NCBI RefSeq assembly: GCF_030518155.1 | Contig: NZ_JAULRU010000172.1 | Location: 1 to 53,733 of the forward strand | Source of the DNA: Gilvimarinus gilvus | GTDB lineage: Bacteria; Pseudomonadota; Gammaproteobacteria; Pseudomonadales; Cellvibrionaceae | DNA: 53,733 nt | Direction of reading: 5' to 3' | Notes under the pieces: model-generated | Database searches by the model: none | What the model saw: only the letters and a program-made list of their open reading frames with translations | What the model was told of the DNA's origin: nothing | Position numbers and translations under genes: made by a program | Shown here: piece after piece, positions 1-7,344 of the stretch | Layout: each line of letters begins with the position of its first letter | Position numbering within the stretch: the first letter of the stretch is position 1

Positions 1-1
1 G

Positions 2-112
2 CGCTCGATCACTGAATACATCACTGGCTACTACAGCCAGGTAAGACCACACAGAAACAACAATGGAGTGAGCCCAAATGCAGCCGAGCTGTTGTACTGG
101 GCCGCCTCCTAA
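2..112 (+). pseudogene. IS3-family transposase (orfB) C-terminal tail, truncated by the window edge
   Basis: The frame opening at base 2 runs 36 codons to a TAA at 110-112. It reads like the extreme C-terminus of an IS3-type orfB transposase: a GYYSQVRPH stretch followed by a glycine/serine-proline segment (NGVSPNAAEL), matching the usual YYN-x-x-RPH ... LSP ending of the rve integrase domain. Everything upstream lies outside the window, so completeness cannot be judged. The bases just after the stop (116-139) hold an imperfect inverted pair, tgtggccaa / ttgaccac, which would suit the element's right terminal repeat. The identification rests on about 35 residues only. Confidence 0.6.
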
Positions 113-115
113 ACT

Positions 116-139
116 GTGGCCAAATTTACTTGACCACTA
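116..139. mobile_element. Possible right terminal repeat of the IS3-type element
   Basis: The stretch starts with TG four bases after the transposase stop and contains the imperfect inverted repeat tgtggccaa ... ttgaccac. Its position is where an IS3 right end should be. The left end lies outside the window, so the terminal repeat cannot be confirmed by pairing. Confidence 0.35.
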
Positions 140-147
140 CATTATTG

Positions 148-660
148 TTAACGATTCCAGAAGATATGCACCTCTTCAAAGCCGGTTTCTATGGTGAAGA
201 TGTCACCTCCGACTTCTAAATCGTAGGTCATACGGGCGTAGTCTATAAAGGGCGCCAGGCGCTCTGGGGTGTCACCACTTTCTTCGGTCAGCTCGGCGGC
301 AAAGTCGGCCACACTGGAGTAGCAGCCAGCATAATTCTCCTCAATTACCGTATGTGCCTCCTCAATATCCGTGTATATGTTCAGCACTTCCGCGACTACT
401 TCGCCATGCTCCCCAATAAAAACAGCAACTTCTTGCGCTTCTTTTAAGCCCGTGTACTGAGAAATCTGGTAACTGCGGTAGCCTTCATAGTCGTGAATGG
501 CATACTCCTCCGCATCAGCCACCGGACTGCAGGCAAGCAATTCGCTCACTTGGCTTTGAATATCATCCAGATCTTGTGTGGCATCAATCCAGGCGCCGTG
601 ATGAATGCCGCTGTTATATGCGGCCAGGTCGGATACGTAAATCTTGATATCTTCGCTCAT
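148..660 (-). CDS. ardA: ArdA-family antirestriction protein
   Basis: A 170-residue, strongly acidic protein opening MSEDIKIYVSDLAAYNSGI with the IHHGAWID motif, both typical of ArdA N-termini. Known ArdA proteins are B-DNA mimics that bind and inhibit type I restriction-modification enzymes and are usually carried on plasmids, ICEs and islands. Start: a longer frame goes up to 720, but AAGGGG lies seven bases before the ATG at 660 and family members start at this point. It is transcribed away from the reverse-transcriptase locus and lies next to an IS3 remnant, which suggests an accessory or mobile setting. A GNRA-loop hairpin (cctctg-gcga-cagagg, 724-739) lies in its presumed 5-prime leader. 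Confidence 0.85.
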   Translation of the reverse strand: MSEDIKIYVSDLAAYNSGIHHGAWIDATQDLDDIQSQVSELLACSPVADAEEYAIHDYEGYRSYQISQYTGLKEAQEVAVFIGEHGEVVAEVLNIYTDIEEAHTVIEENYAGCYSSVADFAAELTEESGDTPERLAPFIDYARMTYDLEVGGDIFTIETGFEEVHIFWNR

Positions 661-723
661 GGTCTTGCCCCTTAAAATTCGCTGTTGAGGTTTCTGAGAA
701 GCGCTTAGCGCGCCGCTCATGAA

Positions 724-739
724 CCTCTGGCGACAGAGG
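724..739 (-). other. GNRA-type hairpin upstream of ardA
   Basis: A perfect 6-bp stem (cctctg/cagagg) closed by gcga, 64 bases upstream of the ardA start. A second, wider inverted repeat flanks it further out: aaaaatcaag at 758-767 and cttgattttt at 821-830. Either could sit in the ardA leader or mark an element boundary; no function is claimed. Confidence 0.35.
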
Positions 740-867
740 CCGACTCGGCGGGGGTGAAAAAATCAAGCAAAATTGCGGAGGGTCCGTCCAGCACAGCGCC
801 AGATGGAAACCGTCATTTTTCTTGATTTTTGAGGGGTGGCAGGCCCCTACATCCATTTACTTGGGCA

Positions 868-896
868 TTGACAAGAAATCACAAACACTGTATAAA
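868..896 (+). promoter_or_regulatory. Near-consensus sigma70 promoter driving the repeated element
   Basis: TTGACA at 868-873 and TATAAA at 891-896 are separated by exactly 17 bases. Transcription should begin near 902-905, only a few bases before the first copy of the 127-bp structured element. No start codon with a Shine-Dalgarno sequence follows closely, so the likely first product is an untranslated RNA. It is the cleanest promoter I saw in the window. Confidence 0.75.
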
Positions 897-907
897 AAAA
901 CAAGGAT

Positions 908-1034
908 TCTTGCTTGCCAGCAGTGCGGGCCGATTTCTATCGGTGCTGTTACATCCTGTGCAAGCTACGAACATCACATCAGTGATTTCGGGTGGGTTAG
1001 GACTGACGATCGTCCTCCCAGAGAATGTCTAACC
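908..1034 (+). ncRNA. Structured RNA element, copy 1 (127 bp), upstream of the reverse transcriptase
   Basis: This 127-bp unit matches 1269-1395 at 126 of 127 positions. It folds into three stems. The first pairs gcttgc 912-917 with gcaagc 960-965, continues with cagca 918-922 against tgctg 944-948, and ends in ccgat-ttct-atcgg 930-943. The second is atcac-atca-gtgat 973-986. The third pairs ggttag 995-1000 with ctaacc 1029-1034 around the palindrome gacgatcgtc 1005-1014. The repeat boundaries coincide with the outer edges of these stems. A strong promoter ends just upstream. I infer a noncoding RNA attached to the reverse transcriptase, by analogy with ncRNAs found upstream of retron and some defence RTs. 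The alternative is a coding repeat, because both copies are open in the same frame. Confidence 0.55.
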
Positions 1035-1139
1035 GACTCAGTCGTCCTATACATAACCGGAACTAGGTCCGCAGGTGGCTCTTACCAGACGGTTGTAGGA
1101 TTATTTTTGTGCGTCGGGGTGGATGTGGTCGAGTTCCAG

Positions 1140-1167
1140 TTGCGCATTGCCGTAAAAACGTTATAAA
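1140..1167 (+). promoter_or_regulatory. Weak candidate promoter between the two repeat copies
   Basis: TTGCGC at 1140-1145 and TATAAA at 1162-1167, spacer 16. The -10 is good and the -35 poor. It would lie 26 bases before an 18-codon reading frame with its own GGAG. Confidence 0.3.
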
Positions 1168-1192
1168 TGCCAGAAATATGGAGAACAAGACC

Positions 1193-1249
1193 ATGAAAGC
1201 TAAATCATGCAAAAACATGCCAGGTTTCGGCCTGGGAGGTGCTTACTAG
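1193..1249 (+). CDS. Possible 18-residue peptide between the repeat copies
   Basis: ATG at 1193 is preceded by GGAG (1180-1183) at nine bases and followed by 18 codons ending in TAG: MKAKSCKNMPGFGLGGAY. The coding stretch also contains a hairpin (ccagg-tttcgg-cctgg), so it might be part of a structured RNA instead. I recognise no family. It lies between the two RNA-like repeats and upstream of the reverse transcriptase. Only the start signal and the position support it. Confidence 0.3.
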   Translation: MKAKSCKNMPGFGLGGAY

Positions 1250-1446
1250 CACTAGTGTTTTGCTGGGCTCTTGCTTGCCAGCTGTGCGGGCCGATTTCTA
1301 TCGGTGCTGTTACATCCTGTGCAAGCTACGAACATCACATCAGTGATTTCGGGTGGGTTAGGACTGACGATCGTCCTCCCAGAGAATGTCTAACCTCAGT
1401 GGCGATTGGGTCTAGTTTGCTGGTAGGGCCCCTACCAATTTTATGA
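1207..1446 (+). CDS. Possible 79-residue ORF through repeat copy 2, overlapping the RT start (ATGA)
   Basis: The frame starts at ATG 1207, reads through repeat copy 2 and ends in TGA at 1444-1446, so its stop overlaps the RT start codon as ATGA, the classic layout for translational coupling. The RT lacks a good Shine-Dalgarno of its own, which coupling would explain. Against it, the start at 1207 has no clear ribosome site and the repeated part folds as RNA. Copy 1 is open in the same frame (CGPISIGAVTSCASYEHH is shared), but no start codon follows its promoter. It may be only an accident of the repeat. Confidence 0.25.
   Translation: MQKHARFRPGRCLLALVFCWALACQLCGPISIGAVTSCASYEHHISDFGWVRTDDRPPRECLTSVAIGSSLLVGPLPIL
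1269..1395 (+). ncRNA. Structured RNA element, copy 2 (127 bp)
   Basis: Direct repeat of 908-1034 at an offset of 361 bases. The only difference is position 1283 (T) against 922 (A); this breaks one A-T pair in the first stem while the other stems stay intact. It ends 47 bases before the RT start and is followed by a tight inverted repeat (1421-1437). Whether it is a separate transcript, part of one long RNA with copy 1, or a decayed duplicate cannot be told from sequence alone. Confidence 0.5.
1421..1437 (+). promoter_or_regulatory. Perfect inverted repeat just before the RT start codon
   Basis: tggtaggg and ccctacca flank a single C, followed by aatttt and then the RT ATG at 1443. As RNA it would form a GC-rich stem that could end the upstream transcript or hide the RT start. 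A related sequence, ggcaggcccctac at 838-850, precedes the promoter, so the promoter-plus-repeats module is bracketed by similar short motifs. Confidence 0.45.
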
Positions 1447-2717
1447 GAAAATTAAATCTTTACAGCCAAGTAAGAGATATAAAAAATCTGCGCAAGGCCT
1501 GGGGTCGCGTTCGCCTCAATGCCACATCTTCACAATCAAATTCAATTAAGCAGCAAGCCCTCGAGTTTGACAAAGAAATAGACAAGCATCTATCTAGAAT
1601 ACAAACTCAACTTAGAACGAAAAAATACAAATTCAAACCAGCTATTGGCATTGCGAAAGAAGATAAGCCAGGAAAAAAAAGACCAATCGTTATTGCCTGC
1701 ATAGAAGACAGGATTGTACAACGAGCCATACTTCAAACCCTGCAAAACATTTCCTCTCTCAAATCGCTCATAGAAACCCCTACTAGTTGCGGCGGAATAC
1801 AAGAAAGAAGCGTTAGATATGCAGTAAATATGGCTCATGACAAAGTCCTTGAAGACGGCACGTATTTTATTCGCTCCGATATTCAAGGCTTTTTCACCAA
1901 GATCCCCAAAGATATCGTCTTAAGTGAAATAAAAAAACACTCGCCTGATGACGACTTTAACGAACTAGTCCGAAATTCGATAGAAGTAATACTTTCGAAT
2001 ACAAACGAGCTTGGCAGAGACTTAAAACTATTTCCAACTACGGATATCGGTGTTGCTCAGGGCTCTTGCTTATCACCGCTCCTTGGAAATATTCTATTGC
2101 ATGAGTTCGATAAAGTATTAAATTCAGAAGACGTCCTCTGCTTAAGGTATATAGACGACTTTTTACTGCTCGGACCATCCAGAAAAGCCGTTACAGCCAA
2201 ACTCAAAAAGGGGAACAGAATCCTTAAAGAGCTAGGACTTGAAGCGTATGATCCTCAGCACAATACGGATAAGGCAGCTCACGGGGAATCAAACAGGGGA
2301 ATAATCTTCCTAGGCTGTGACATTAGGCCAAATTCAATCACACCCATGAAGGCCTCACGAACAAGGCTTCTAGAAAAAGTGAAAAATCGCCTAAACCGAT
2401 CTAAAATTTCACTACGCGCAAGCCCAATAAAGGGCCCGCTCGGAGAGCAAAGCTTTGTAGAAAGCCTCGAAAACGTAAGTCATATTGTAAAAGCCTGGGG
2501 AAACCAATATCAATTTTGCAACAACGAACAAGTTATGGCACAACTGGATGAAAAGATAAGCCAAGAAATAAAAGAATACATTTCTTTTTATGCTGACCAA
2601 GCTAGAAAGCTCGAAAGTACCGATTCATTAGCTCGCCGCAGGCTACTAGGTGTTCATGCTCTAGTTGACAGCAAGAAGGACCCAATCGTACCTACAAAAA
2701 AACAATCCACATTTTAG
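1443..2717 (+). CDS. Group II-like reverse transcriptase with YIDD active site
   Basis: A 424-residue RNA-directed DNA polymerase. Palm motifs appear in order: KPGKKRPIVIACIEDR (about 75-90), IRSDIQGFF with catalytic Asp146, the QGSCLSPLLGNILLHEFD block (206-223), YIDD with Asp238 and Asp239, and FLGCDI (289-294). The QG..SPLL..NI..H.FD pattern is that of group II intron and group II-like RTs. There is no maturase or endonuclease extension, and the 52 bases after the stop hold no domain V, so this is not an intron ORF. Retron NAxxH and VTG motifs are absent. YIDD in place of the usual YADD is known from group II-like G2L4 enzymes. Two structured repeats and a strong promoter lie directly upstream. 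Base composition is richer in A+T than in mutS. It is probably a defence, repair or domesticated RT; the exact class is unknown. Confidence 0.85.
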   Translation: MRKLNLYSQVRDIKNLRKAWGRVRLNATSSQSNSIKQQALEFDKEIDKHLSRIQTQLRTKKYKFKPAIGIAKEDKPGKKRPIVIACIEDRIVQRAILQTLQNISSLKSLIETPTSCGGIQERSVRYAVNMAHDKVLEDGTYFIRSDIQGFFTKIPKDIVLSEIKKHSPDDDFNELVRNSIEVILSNTNELGRDLKLFPTTDIGVAQGSCLSPLLGNILLHEFDKVLNSEDVLCLRYIDDFLLLGPSRKAVTAKLKKGNRILKELGLEAYDPQHNTDKAAHGESNRGIIFLGCDIRPNSITPMKASRTRLLEKVKNRLNRSKISLRASPIKGPLGEQSFVESLENVSHIVKAWGNQYQFCNNEQVMAQLDEKISQEIKEYISFYADQARKLESTDSLARRRLLGVHALVDSKKDPIVPTKKQSTF

Positions 2718-2724
2718 TATTCGT

Positions 2725-2769
2725 TATTCACATATAACCCTAGACTAGGAATAACATGCCAGCTTAAAG
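2725..2769. terminator. Convergent intergenic palindromes between RT and HNH genes
   Basis: This short spacer contains cctag-a-ctagg, agcttaaagct and gttagctaac in succession. It separates two convergent genes, so these small palindromes may end transcription from both sides. There is no long T-run, so termination is an inference from position. Confidence 0.3.
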
Positions 2770-3459
2770 CTAAAGATCGTTAGCTAACGGGTTGTTTACA
2801 AGGTAGTTGTGCCTACTGCTAATCCACTCTATGCAGCCTGGAGAATTAATAACGCCATGTAAAAAGACAGACTCCCAATTGTTCGCCGATCCATAGCGCC
2901 TACCAACCCTATCAAGCTGGTCAATAACAGCATCTCTCAATTCAGCTTCTGTAACAACATCACCCTTAGGCATAGTATTAATTACTGAAGAAGGACTATT
3001 CCATACTCTTGTCCAAAGAGTATCTAACCATTTAACAAGTCCAGATGGTTTAACAATATTTTCAACATGGAATTTAATGGATTCATCTATTGGCTGATCA
3101 GTTGGCAACGTCTGAATAGTAATACTTACAACTGGAAGAGCTGGAGCCTGCTCAATTAAACATGATAACAATCTATCATTTAAGCAGTCGTCATAATATG
3201 GATGGAGTATTCGCTCTAAGGCAACTATTGAGCCTGTAACTTTTTTACCTTTACTGGAATTACATTTACATGCCGGAACAAGATTCTTTGAGAATACAGT
3301 ATATTCTGGATAGTACTCCTTGGACAAGTAATGGTCCAAGCTTGATGTTCGTGGAGCTCCGCACATCGGACAGATATCAAGTGAGGAATCCCTTAGGTCA
3401 TTAATAAACTTAAGATCCTTAGGCGGAGCATCAAAATTCTTCTTCAACCCCTCGCTCAC
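2770..3459 (-). CDS. HNH endonuclease domain protein, convergent to the RT
   Basis: A 229-residue protein with a clear zinc-supported HNH core near the N-terminus: CPMC (30-33), the catalytic-type DHYLSK (Asp42, His43), KNLVPACKCN (58-67) and NSSKG. This is the LDHYLPK ... NLVPCC..CN pattern of McrA-like HNH nucleases. The remaining 150 residues match nothing I recognise. The only start in frame is GTG at 3457-3459, with a T-rich upstream stretch and no Shine-Dalgarno; an in-frame TAA lies 11 codons before it, so the N-terminus may have been cut. It is AT-rich like the RT and faces it tail to tail, which fits co-inheritance but not an operon. Confidence 0.7.
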   Translation of the reverse strand: MSEGLKKNFDAPPKDLKFINDLRDSSLDICPMCGAPRTSSLDHYLSKEYYPEYTVFSKNLVPACKCNSSKGKKVTGSIVALERILHPYYDDCLNDRLLSCLIEQAPALPVVSITIQTLPTDQPIDESIKFHVENIVKPSGLVKWLDTLWTRVWNSPSSVINTMPKGDVVTEAELRDAVIDQLDRVGRRYGSANNWESVFLHGVINSPGCIEWISSRHNYLVNNPLANDL

Positions 3460-3465
3460 AAAGTT

Positions 3466-3500
3466 ACAGTAAAAAAAGGGACAGATTTATTTTTCAGCCA
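3466..3500. repeat. A-rich gggacagatttatttt motif abutting the HNH gene
   Basis: The string aaaaaaagggacagattt, continuing into tatttttcagcc, resembles a short dispersed sequence often seen beside REP-associated (IS200-like) transposases in gammaproteobacteria. This is from memory and cannot be tested here. It runs up to within a few bases of the HNH start, so it may mark a recombination joint. A small stem (cagcc/ggctg) follows. Confidence 0.3.
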
Positions 3501-3613
3501 CCAGCGGCTGAGCCCCGCCCCTGCATTCCATTTATACATTAAACCTTTTATGGCTCTCATATTAAGCCTCACTATTTCCGGCCACGTATTGGGGCAAGAA
3601 TATTTTCCCACTT

Positions 3614-3982
3614 TTATTCAATTTGTTCTATCGTGTTATTTTTTACTCTTGAAAAAATGTACCCTGAAGCAGCCTGAAATAAAACGAACGGAAAAAATAC
3701 GACTAGAATAACGTTCAAATTTTTACCACCTAAAGTCGACCAACAAGCCATAAGAACAAAAGATGAAACAACCGTCATCATTGCCGGCTGCCACCAAAGA
3801 AACCGAAAATACCTCACACAAAGATAAACAACCAAAAACGGCATCAGAACAAACAGGAAAGAAACGGTAAGCGCAGCCCTACCCTGGAAAAAGAATATCG
3901 TAAACATTGCAACATAGTACGTAACAGAGGTGATGACACTCAAAAAAATGCCAATTGTTTTCTTGATGACCAGTTGTTTCAT
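3614..3982 (-). CDS. Small integral membrane protein of unknown function
   Basis: A 122-residue hydrophobic protein with about four predicted membrane spans: 8-30 (IGIFLSVITSVTYYVAMFTIFFF), 35-58, 66-85 and 90-110. It has a basic start (MKQLVIKKT) and a charged C-terminus (RVKNNTIEQIE). A weak ribosome site (AGGTAG) precedes the ATG at 3982. I recognise no family. It stands alone between the HNH gene and mutS and is AT-rich, like the rest of this accessory edge. Confidence 0.55.
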   Translation of the reverse strand: MKQLVIKKTIGIFLSVITSVTYYVAMFTIFFFQGRAALTVSFLFVLMPFLVVYLCVRYFRFLWWQPAMMTVVSSFVLMACWSTLGGKNLNVILVVFFPFVLFQAASGYIFSRVKNNTIEQIE

Positions 3983-4545
3983 ATGCTACCTAGCCTTACT
4001 AACCCCATATTTAAAAACAGTAAAACGTAACCAGGACACTTCGAATAGGGGAAATATATCGGTCTCCTTTTACTTTTACATAGATATTTCACTACCATTC
4101 GACCTCAGCACAGGCTGCACAAGAAAGATCAAAAACATTCCCCCGATACAGCACAGACTTAAAAAGACACAAGCTGTATTTTATGCAGTACATTAGCCTG
4201 CCAGAGGAAGACAATATCAATGGGCTTGTCGCTCCAATATCAGCAAGGGCAACAAAGGGGATGCGGGACACTGCAATACAGTGAATTGGGATTGCCGCTG
4301 TGGGCGTATTGCGTGTATCTAATCGAAAACTGGTACGTCCCTGCATACAATCCGGCTTCCTTCATTGTTATCGTTTATATCCTACCTAAAAAGTAACACT
4401 CAGGCGAACTGCCCGCAAGCAGGCACCCTGTCGAGCCTATACGCCAAGCTAACACCAAATCTATCACCTCCACCTTTAGCCCCACCCGCAAATAACGTAA
4501 AATGCCCTGTTTTCACACCCATGATCGCTAATATAAGACGTCTAT
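3983..4545. other. Unassigned 563-bp region between the accessory edge and mutS
   Basis: No gene is well supported. A 58-codon frame (4220-4396, +) begins MGLSLQYQQGQQRG and contains ENWYVPAYNPASF; it has a distant GAGGA upstream and could be a small gene or a fragment. An overlapping minus-strand frame (4092-4346) looks like chance. Both cinA and recA are often near mutS in related genomes, but I see no trace of either here. Confidence 0.3.
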
Positions 4546-7128
4546 ATGCCAGCTAAAACCGATTCCAGCCAGCACACCCCTATGATGCAGCAGTACTTGA
4601 AGATCAAGGCGGAGCATCCCAATGAGTTGGTGTTTTACCGGATGGGCGATTTTTATGAGCTTTTCTTCGATGACGCCAAAAAAGCTTCAGAGCTGTTAGA
4701 CGTCACCCTAACGGCGCGCGGTAAGTCGGGCGGGGAGCCCATTCCCATGGCCGGCGTGCCCTACCATGCGGCGGAGGGGTATTTGGCGCGGCTGGTGCGC
4801 GCCGGTGTGTCGGTGGCGATTTGCGAGCAAATTGGCGATCCGGCCACCAGTAAAGGCCCGGTTGAGCGCAAGGTGATGCGGGTTGTCACGCCCGGTACCG
4901 TGAGCGATGAGGCCCTGTTGGATGAGCGGCGCGATAACTTGCTGGTTGCGGTGCATCGCAATGAGGACACCTACGGTATTGCCTCGCTGGATATGGCCAG
5001 TGGCCGCTTTTTGGTGTTGCAGGTGGATGGGCTGGACGCCGCCAGCGGCGAGTTGCAGCGCCTGAACCCGGCCGAGTTGTTAATAAGCGATGATTTGGTA
5101 CTGCCCGAAATTACCGAAAACCGTAAGGGCGTGCGCCGCCGTGGCCCCTGGGAGTTTGAGCTGGAAACCGCCGAGCGACTGCTAACCCAGCAATTTGGCA
5201 CGCAGGATTTATCCGGCTTTGGTTGCGATCATTTGCACACCGCCATTGCCGCCGCCGGCTGCCTGTTAAGTTACGCACGCGAAACCCAACGCACCGCTCT
5301 GCCCCATGTGCGCACCTTGGCGCACGAAAACCGCGATGAAGCAGTGGCAATGGATTCGGCCACCCGCCGCAATTTAGAAATCGACCTCAACCTAACCGGC
5401 GGCGATGACAACACACTGTTTTCGGTGTTGAATAAATCCTCCACCGCGATGGGTTCGCGCTTACTGCGCCGCTGGCTGAATCGCCCGCTGCGCGATTTGC
5501 ACACACTGCAAGAGCGCCAGGACGCCATTGGCATACTGGTGGATAACTACCGCTTTGAGCCGCTGCGAGACAAGCTAAAACGCATTGGTGATATGGAGCG
5601 TATTCTGGGCCGGTTAGCGCTGCGCTCCACCCGCCCGCGCGACTTATCGCGTCTGTATTTATCGCTGGCCAGTTACCCCGAGCTGCAAGCCGACCTGGCG
5701 CAGTGCGACAGCCCGCGTTTAAAAGCACTGTCGGAATTTATCAGCACCTTCCCCGATTTAGTTGAACTGCTGGACCGCGCTATTGTGGAAAATCCACCCG
5801 TCGTGATTCGCGATGGCGGTGTGATTGCCGAAGGTTTTGATGCCGAGCTGGATGAACTGCGCAGCATTAGCGAAAACGCCGGACAATATTTAGTGGACTT
5901 GGAAACTCGCGAGCGCGAGCGCACCGGCATTAACACACTTAAAGTGGGTTACAACCGGGTGCACGGTTACTTTATTGAATTGAGCCGCGCGCAATCAGAG
6001 CAGGCCCCGGCCGACTATATTCGCCGCCAAACCCTGAAAAATGCCGAGCGCTTTATAACGCCGGAATTAAAAGAGTTTGAAGACAAGGCACTGTCGGCCA
6101 AAAGCCGGGCCCTCGCGCGCGAAAAAGCGCTGTACGAAGAGCTGATAGAAACACTCAACCAACAGCTAGTTGCCCTGCAGGATTCCGCCGCTGGTGTCTC
6201 CGAGTTAGATGTACTGTGCAACTTCGCCGAGCGTGCGGTAAGTCTGGATTTAACCGCGCCCACCTTGCGCGCCGAGCCCGGCATTGCCATCAGCGGCGGG
6301 CGCCACCTTGTAGTAGAACAAGTGCTGGACGGCCCCTTCGTACCCAATGATCTGAACTTTGATCGCGACCGCCACATGTTGATTGTCACCGGCCCTAACA
6401 TGGGCGGTAAATCGACCTACATGCGACAGGCAGCACTCATTACATTACTGGCCCATGTGGGTAGTTTTGTACCGGCCGCATCCGCCACGATTGGCACTGT
6501 CGATCGTATTTTTACCCGTATTGGTTCGTCCGATGATCTGGCCGGTGGCCGCTCGACCTTTATGGTGGAGATGACCGAAACCGCCAATATTTTGCACAAC
6601 GCCACAGAGCGCAGTTTGGTGCTGATGGATGAAATTGGCCGCGGTACCAGCACCTTCGACGGTCTAGCGCTGGCTTGGGCCTGCGCCCGCCATTTGGCGG
6701 AAAACCTGCGCGCCTTTACCCTGTTTGCCACCCATTACTTTGAACTGACCCAGCTGCCCGATTCCAATCCGGGCATTGTCAATGTTCACCTCAATGCCAC
6801 CGAGCACAAAGACAGCATCGTCTTTTTGCACAAGGTGCAGGAAGGGCCCGCCAGCAAAAGTTACGGTATTCAGGTGGCGCGCCTGGCCGGTATACCAACG
6901 CCGGTGTTGCAAAGCGCCGAAATCCAGCTGCAAAGCCTGGAAAGTGGCGATGCCCACGCCCTTTGCACTGATGTACCCAGCGCCCCCCCCGCGCAAGCCT
7001 CGCCGCTGCAGGCAAGCCTGTTTGATGCCCCGGAGCACCCGGCGATTACCGCGCTCGAGGACATTGACCCAGACGAGCTTACACCGCGACAGGCACTTGA
7101 GGCCCTATACAAGCTAAAGTCGCTCTAG
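4546..7128 (+). CDS. mutS: DNA mismatch repair protein MutS
   Basis: An 860-residue protein, the usual MutS length. It has the N-terminal mismatch-reading DFYELF (Phe-x-Glu), the connector and lever domains, and the C-terminal ABC-type ATPase with Walker [10 protein letters not shown] (about 617-625), DEIGRGTST, and [10 protein letters not shown]. The last 50 residues form the small C-terminal dimerisation tail. MutS dimers recognise mismatches and, with MutL, start strand-directed repair. The GC-rich codon use matches the housekeeping block and contrasts sharply with the accessory DNA just upstream. fdxA follows on the same strand after 216 bases, the usual arrangement in Pseudomonas relatives. 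Confidence 0.98.
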   Translation: MPAKTDSSQHTPMMQQYLKIKAEHPNELVFYRMGDFYELFFDDAKKASELLDVTLTARGKSGGEPIPMAGVPYHAAEGYLARLVRAGVSVAICEQIGDPATSKGPVERKVMRVVTPGTVSDEALLDERRDNLLVAVHRNEDTYGIASLDMASGRFLVLQVDGLDAASGELQRLNPAELLISDDLVLPEITENRKGVRRRGPWEFELETAERLLTQQFGTQDLSGFGCDHLHTAIAAAGCLLSYARETQRTALPHVRTLAHENRDEAVAMDSATRRNLEIDLNLTGGDDNTLFSVLNKSSTAMGSRLLRRWLNRPLRDLHTLQERQDAIGILVDNYRFEPLRDKLKRIGDMERILGRLALRSTRPRDLSRLYLSLASYPELQADLAQCDSPRLKALSEFISTFPDLVELLDRAIVENPPVVIRDGGVIAEGFDAELDELRSISENAGQYLVDLETRERERTGINTLKVGYNRVHGYFIELSRAQSEQAPADYIRRQTLKNAERFITPELKEFEDKALSAKSRALAREKALYEELIETLNQQLVALQDSAAGVSELDVLCNFAERAVSLDLTAPTLRAEPGIAISGGRHLVVEQVLDGPFVPNDLNFDRDRHMLIVTGPNMGGKSTYMRQAALITLLAHVGSFVPAASATIGTVDRIFTRIGSSDDLAGGRSTFMVEMTETANILHNATERSLVLMDEIGRGTSTFDGLALAWACARHLAENLRAFTLFATHYFELTQLPDSNPGIVNVHLNATEHKDSIVFLHKVQEGPASKSYGIQVARLAGIPTPVLQSAEIQLQSLESGDAHALCTDVPSAPPAQASPLQASLFDAPEHPAITALEDIDPDELTPRQALEALYKLKSL

Positions 7129-7134
7129 CTCACT

Positions 7135-7163
7135 GCTAAGGTAGTGGGATTTTAGGCCTTAGC
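7135..7163 (+). terminator. Possible weak terminator after mutS
   Basis: gctaagg (7135-7141) pairs with ccttagc (7157-7163) a few bases after the mutS stop; a cgttttt tract follows eleven bases later. The stem is clean but the loop is 15 bases and the T-run is detached. Confidence 0.4.
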
Positions 7164-7344
7164 AACACGGCGTTTTTCAAAGCAACACAAACGCTATTGA
7201 GGCGCGGGCAAATAGGAACGATTGTCACTTACAAAAATAAGCCGTATTTCTCGGAGGCCGCATGGCCTCTGGCCCTACCAAAAACTGGAAATGCTGGTAA
7301 AATGCCCCCCTTTAAATCGCAACGGTAACCGTGGAGTCCACACA

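Noticed and set aside
493-675. Plus-strand ORF over ardA
   Set aside because: It is a shadow of ardA; the minus-strand protein has clear family motifs.
908-1395. Integron attC sites
   Set aside because: gttagga and gtctaac occur in each repeat, but in the wrong order for an attC site, and no short gene cassette pattern with paired sites is seen here or in the 14-23 kb block.
868-2717. Retron (msr-msd plus RT)
   Set aside because: The upstream repeats and RT fit the layout, but the RT lacks the retron NAxxH and VTG motifs, has YIDD, and its SPLL..NI..HEFD block is of group II type. I saw no a1/a2 inverted repeat pair bounding the RNA.
908-2717. Diversity-generating retroelement, with the 127-bp units as template and variable repeats
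   Set aside because: The single mismatch is at an adenine, which recalls such elements, but the RT box is QGSCLSPLL rather than the DGR type, there is no C-type lectin target gene, and one substitution is not a mutated repeat.
1443-2770. Group II intron
   Set aside because: There is no maturase or endonuclease domain after the RT core and no domain V-like hairpin in the 52 bases after the stop.
4092-4346. 84-residue minus-strand ORF upstream of mutS
   Set aside because: No ribosome site, no recognisable motif and unusual composition; it overlaps an equally weak plus-strand frame.
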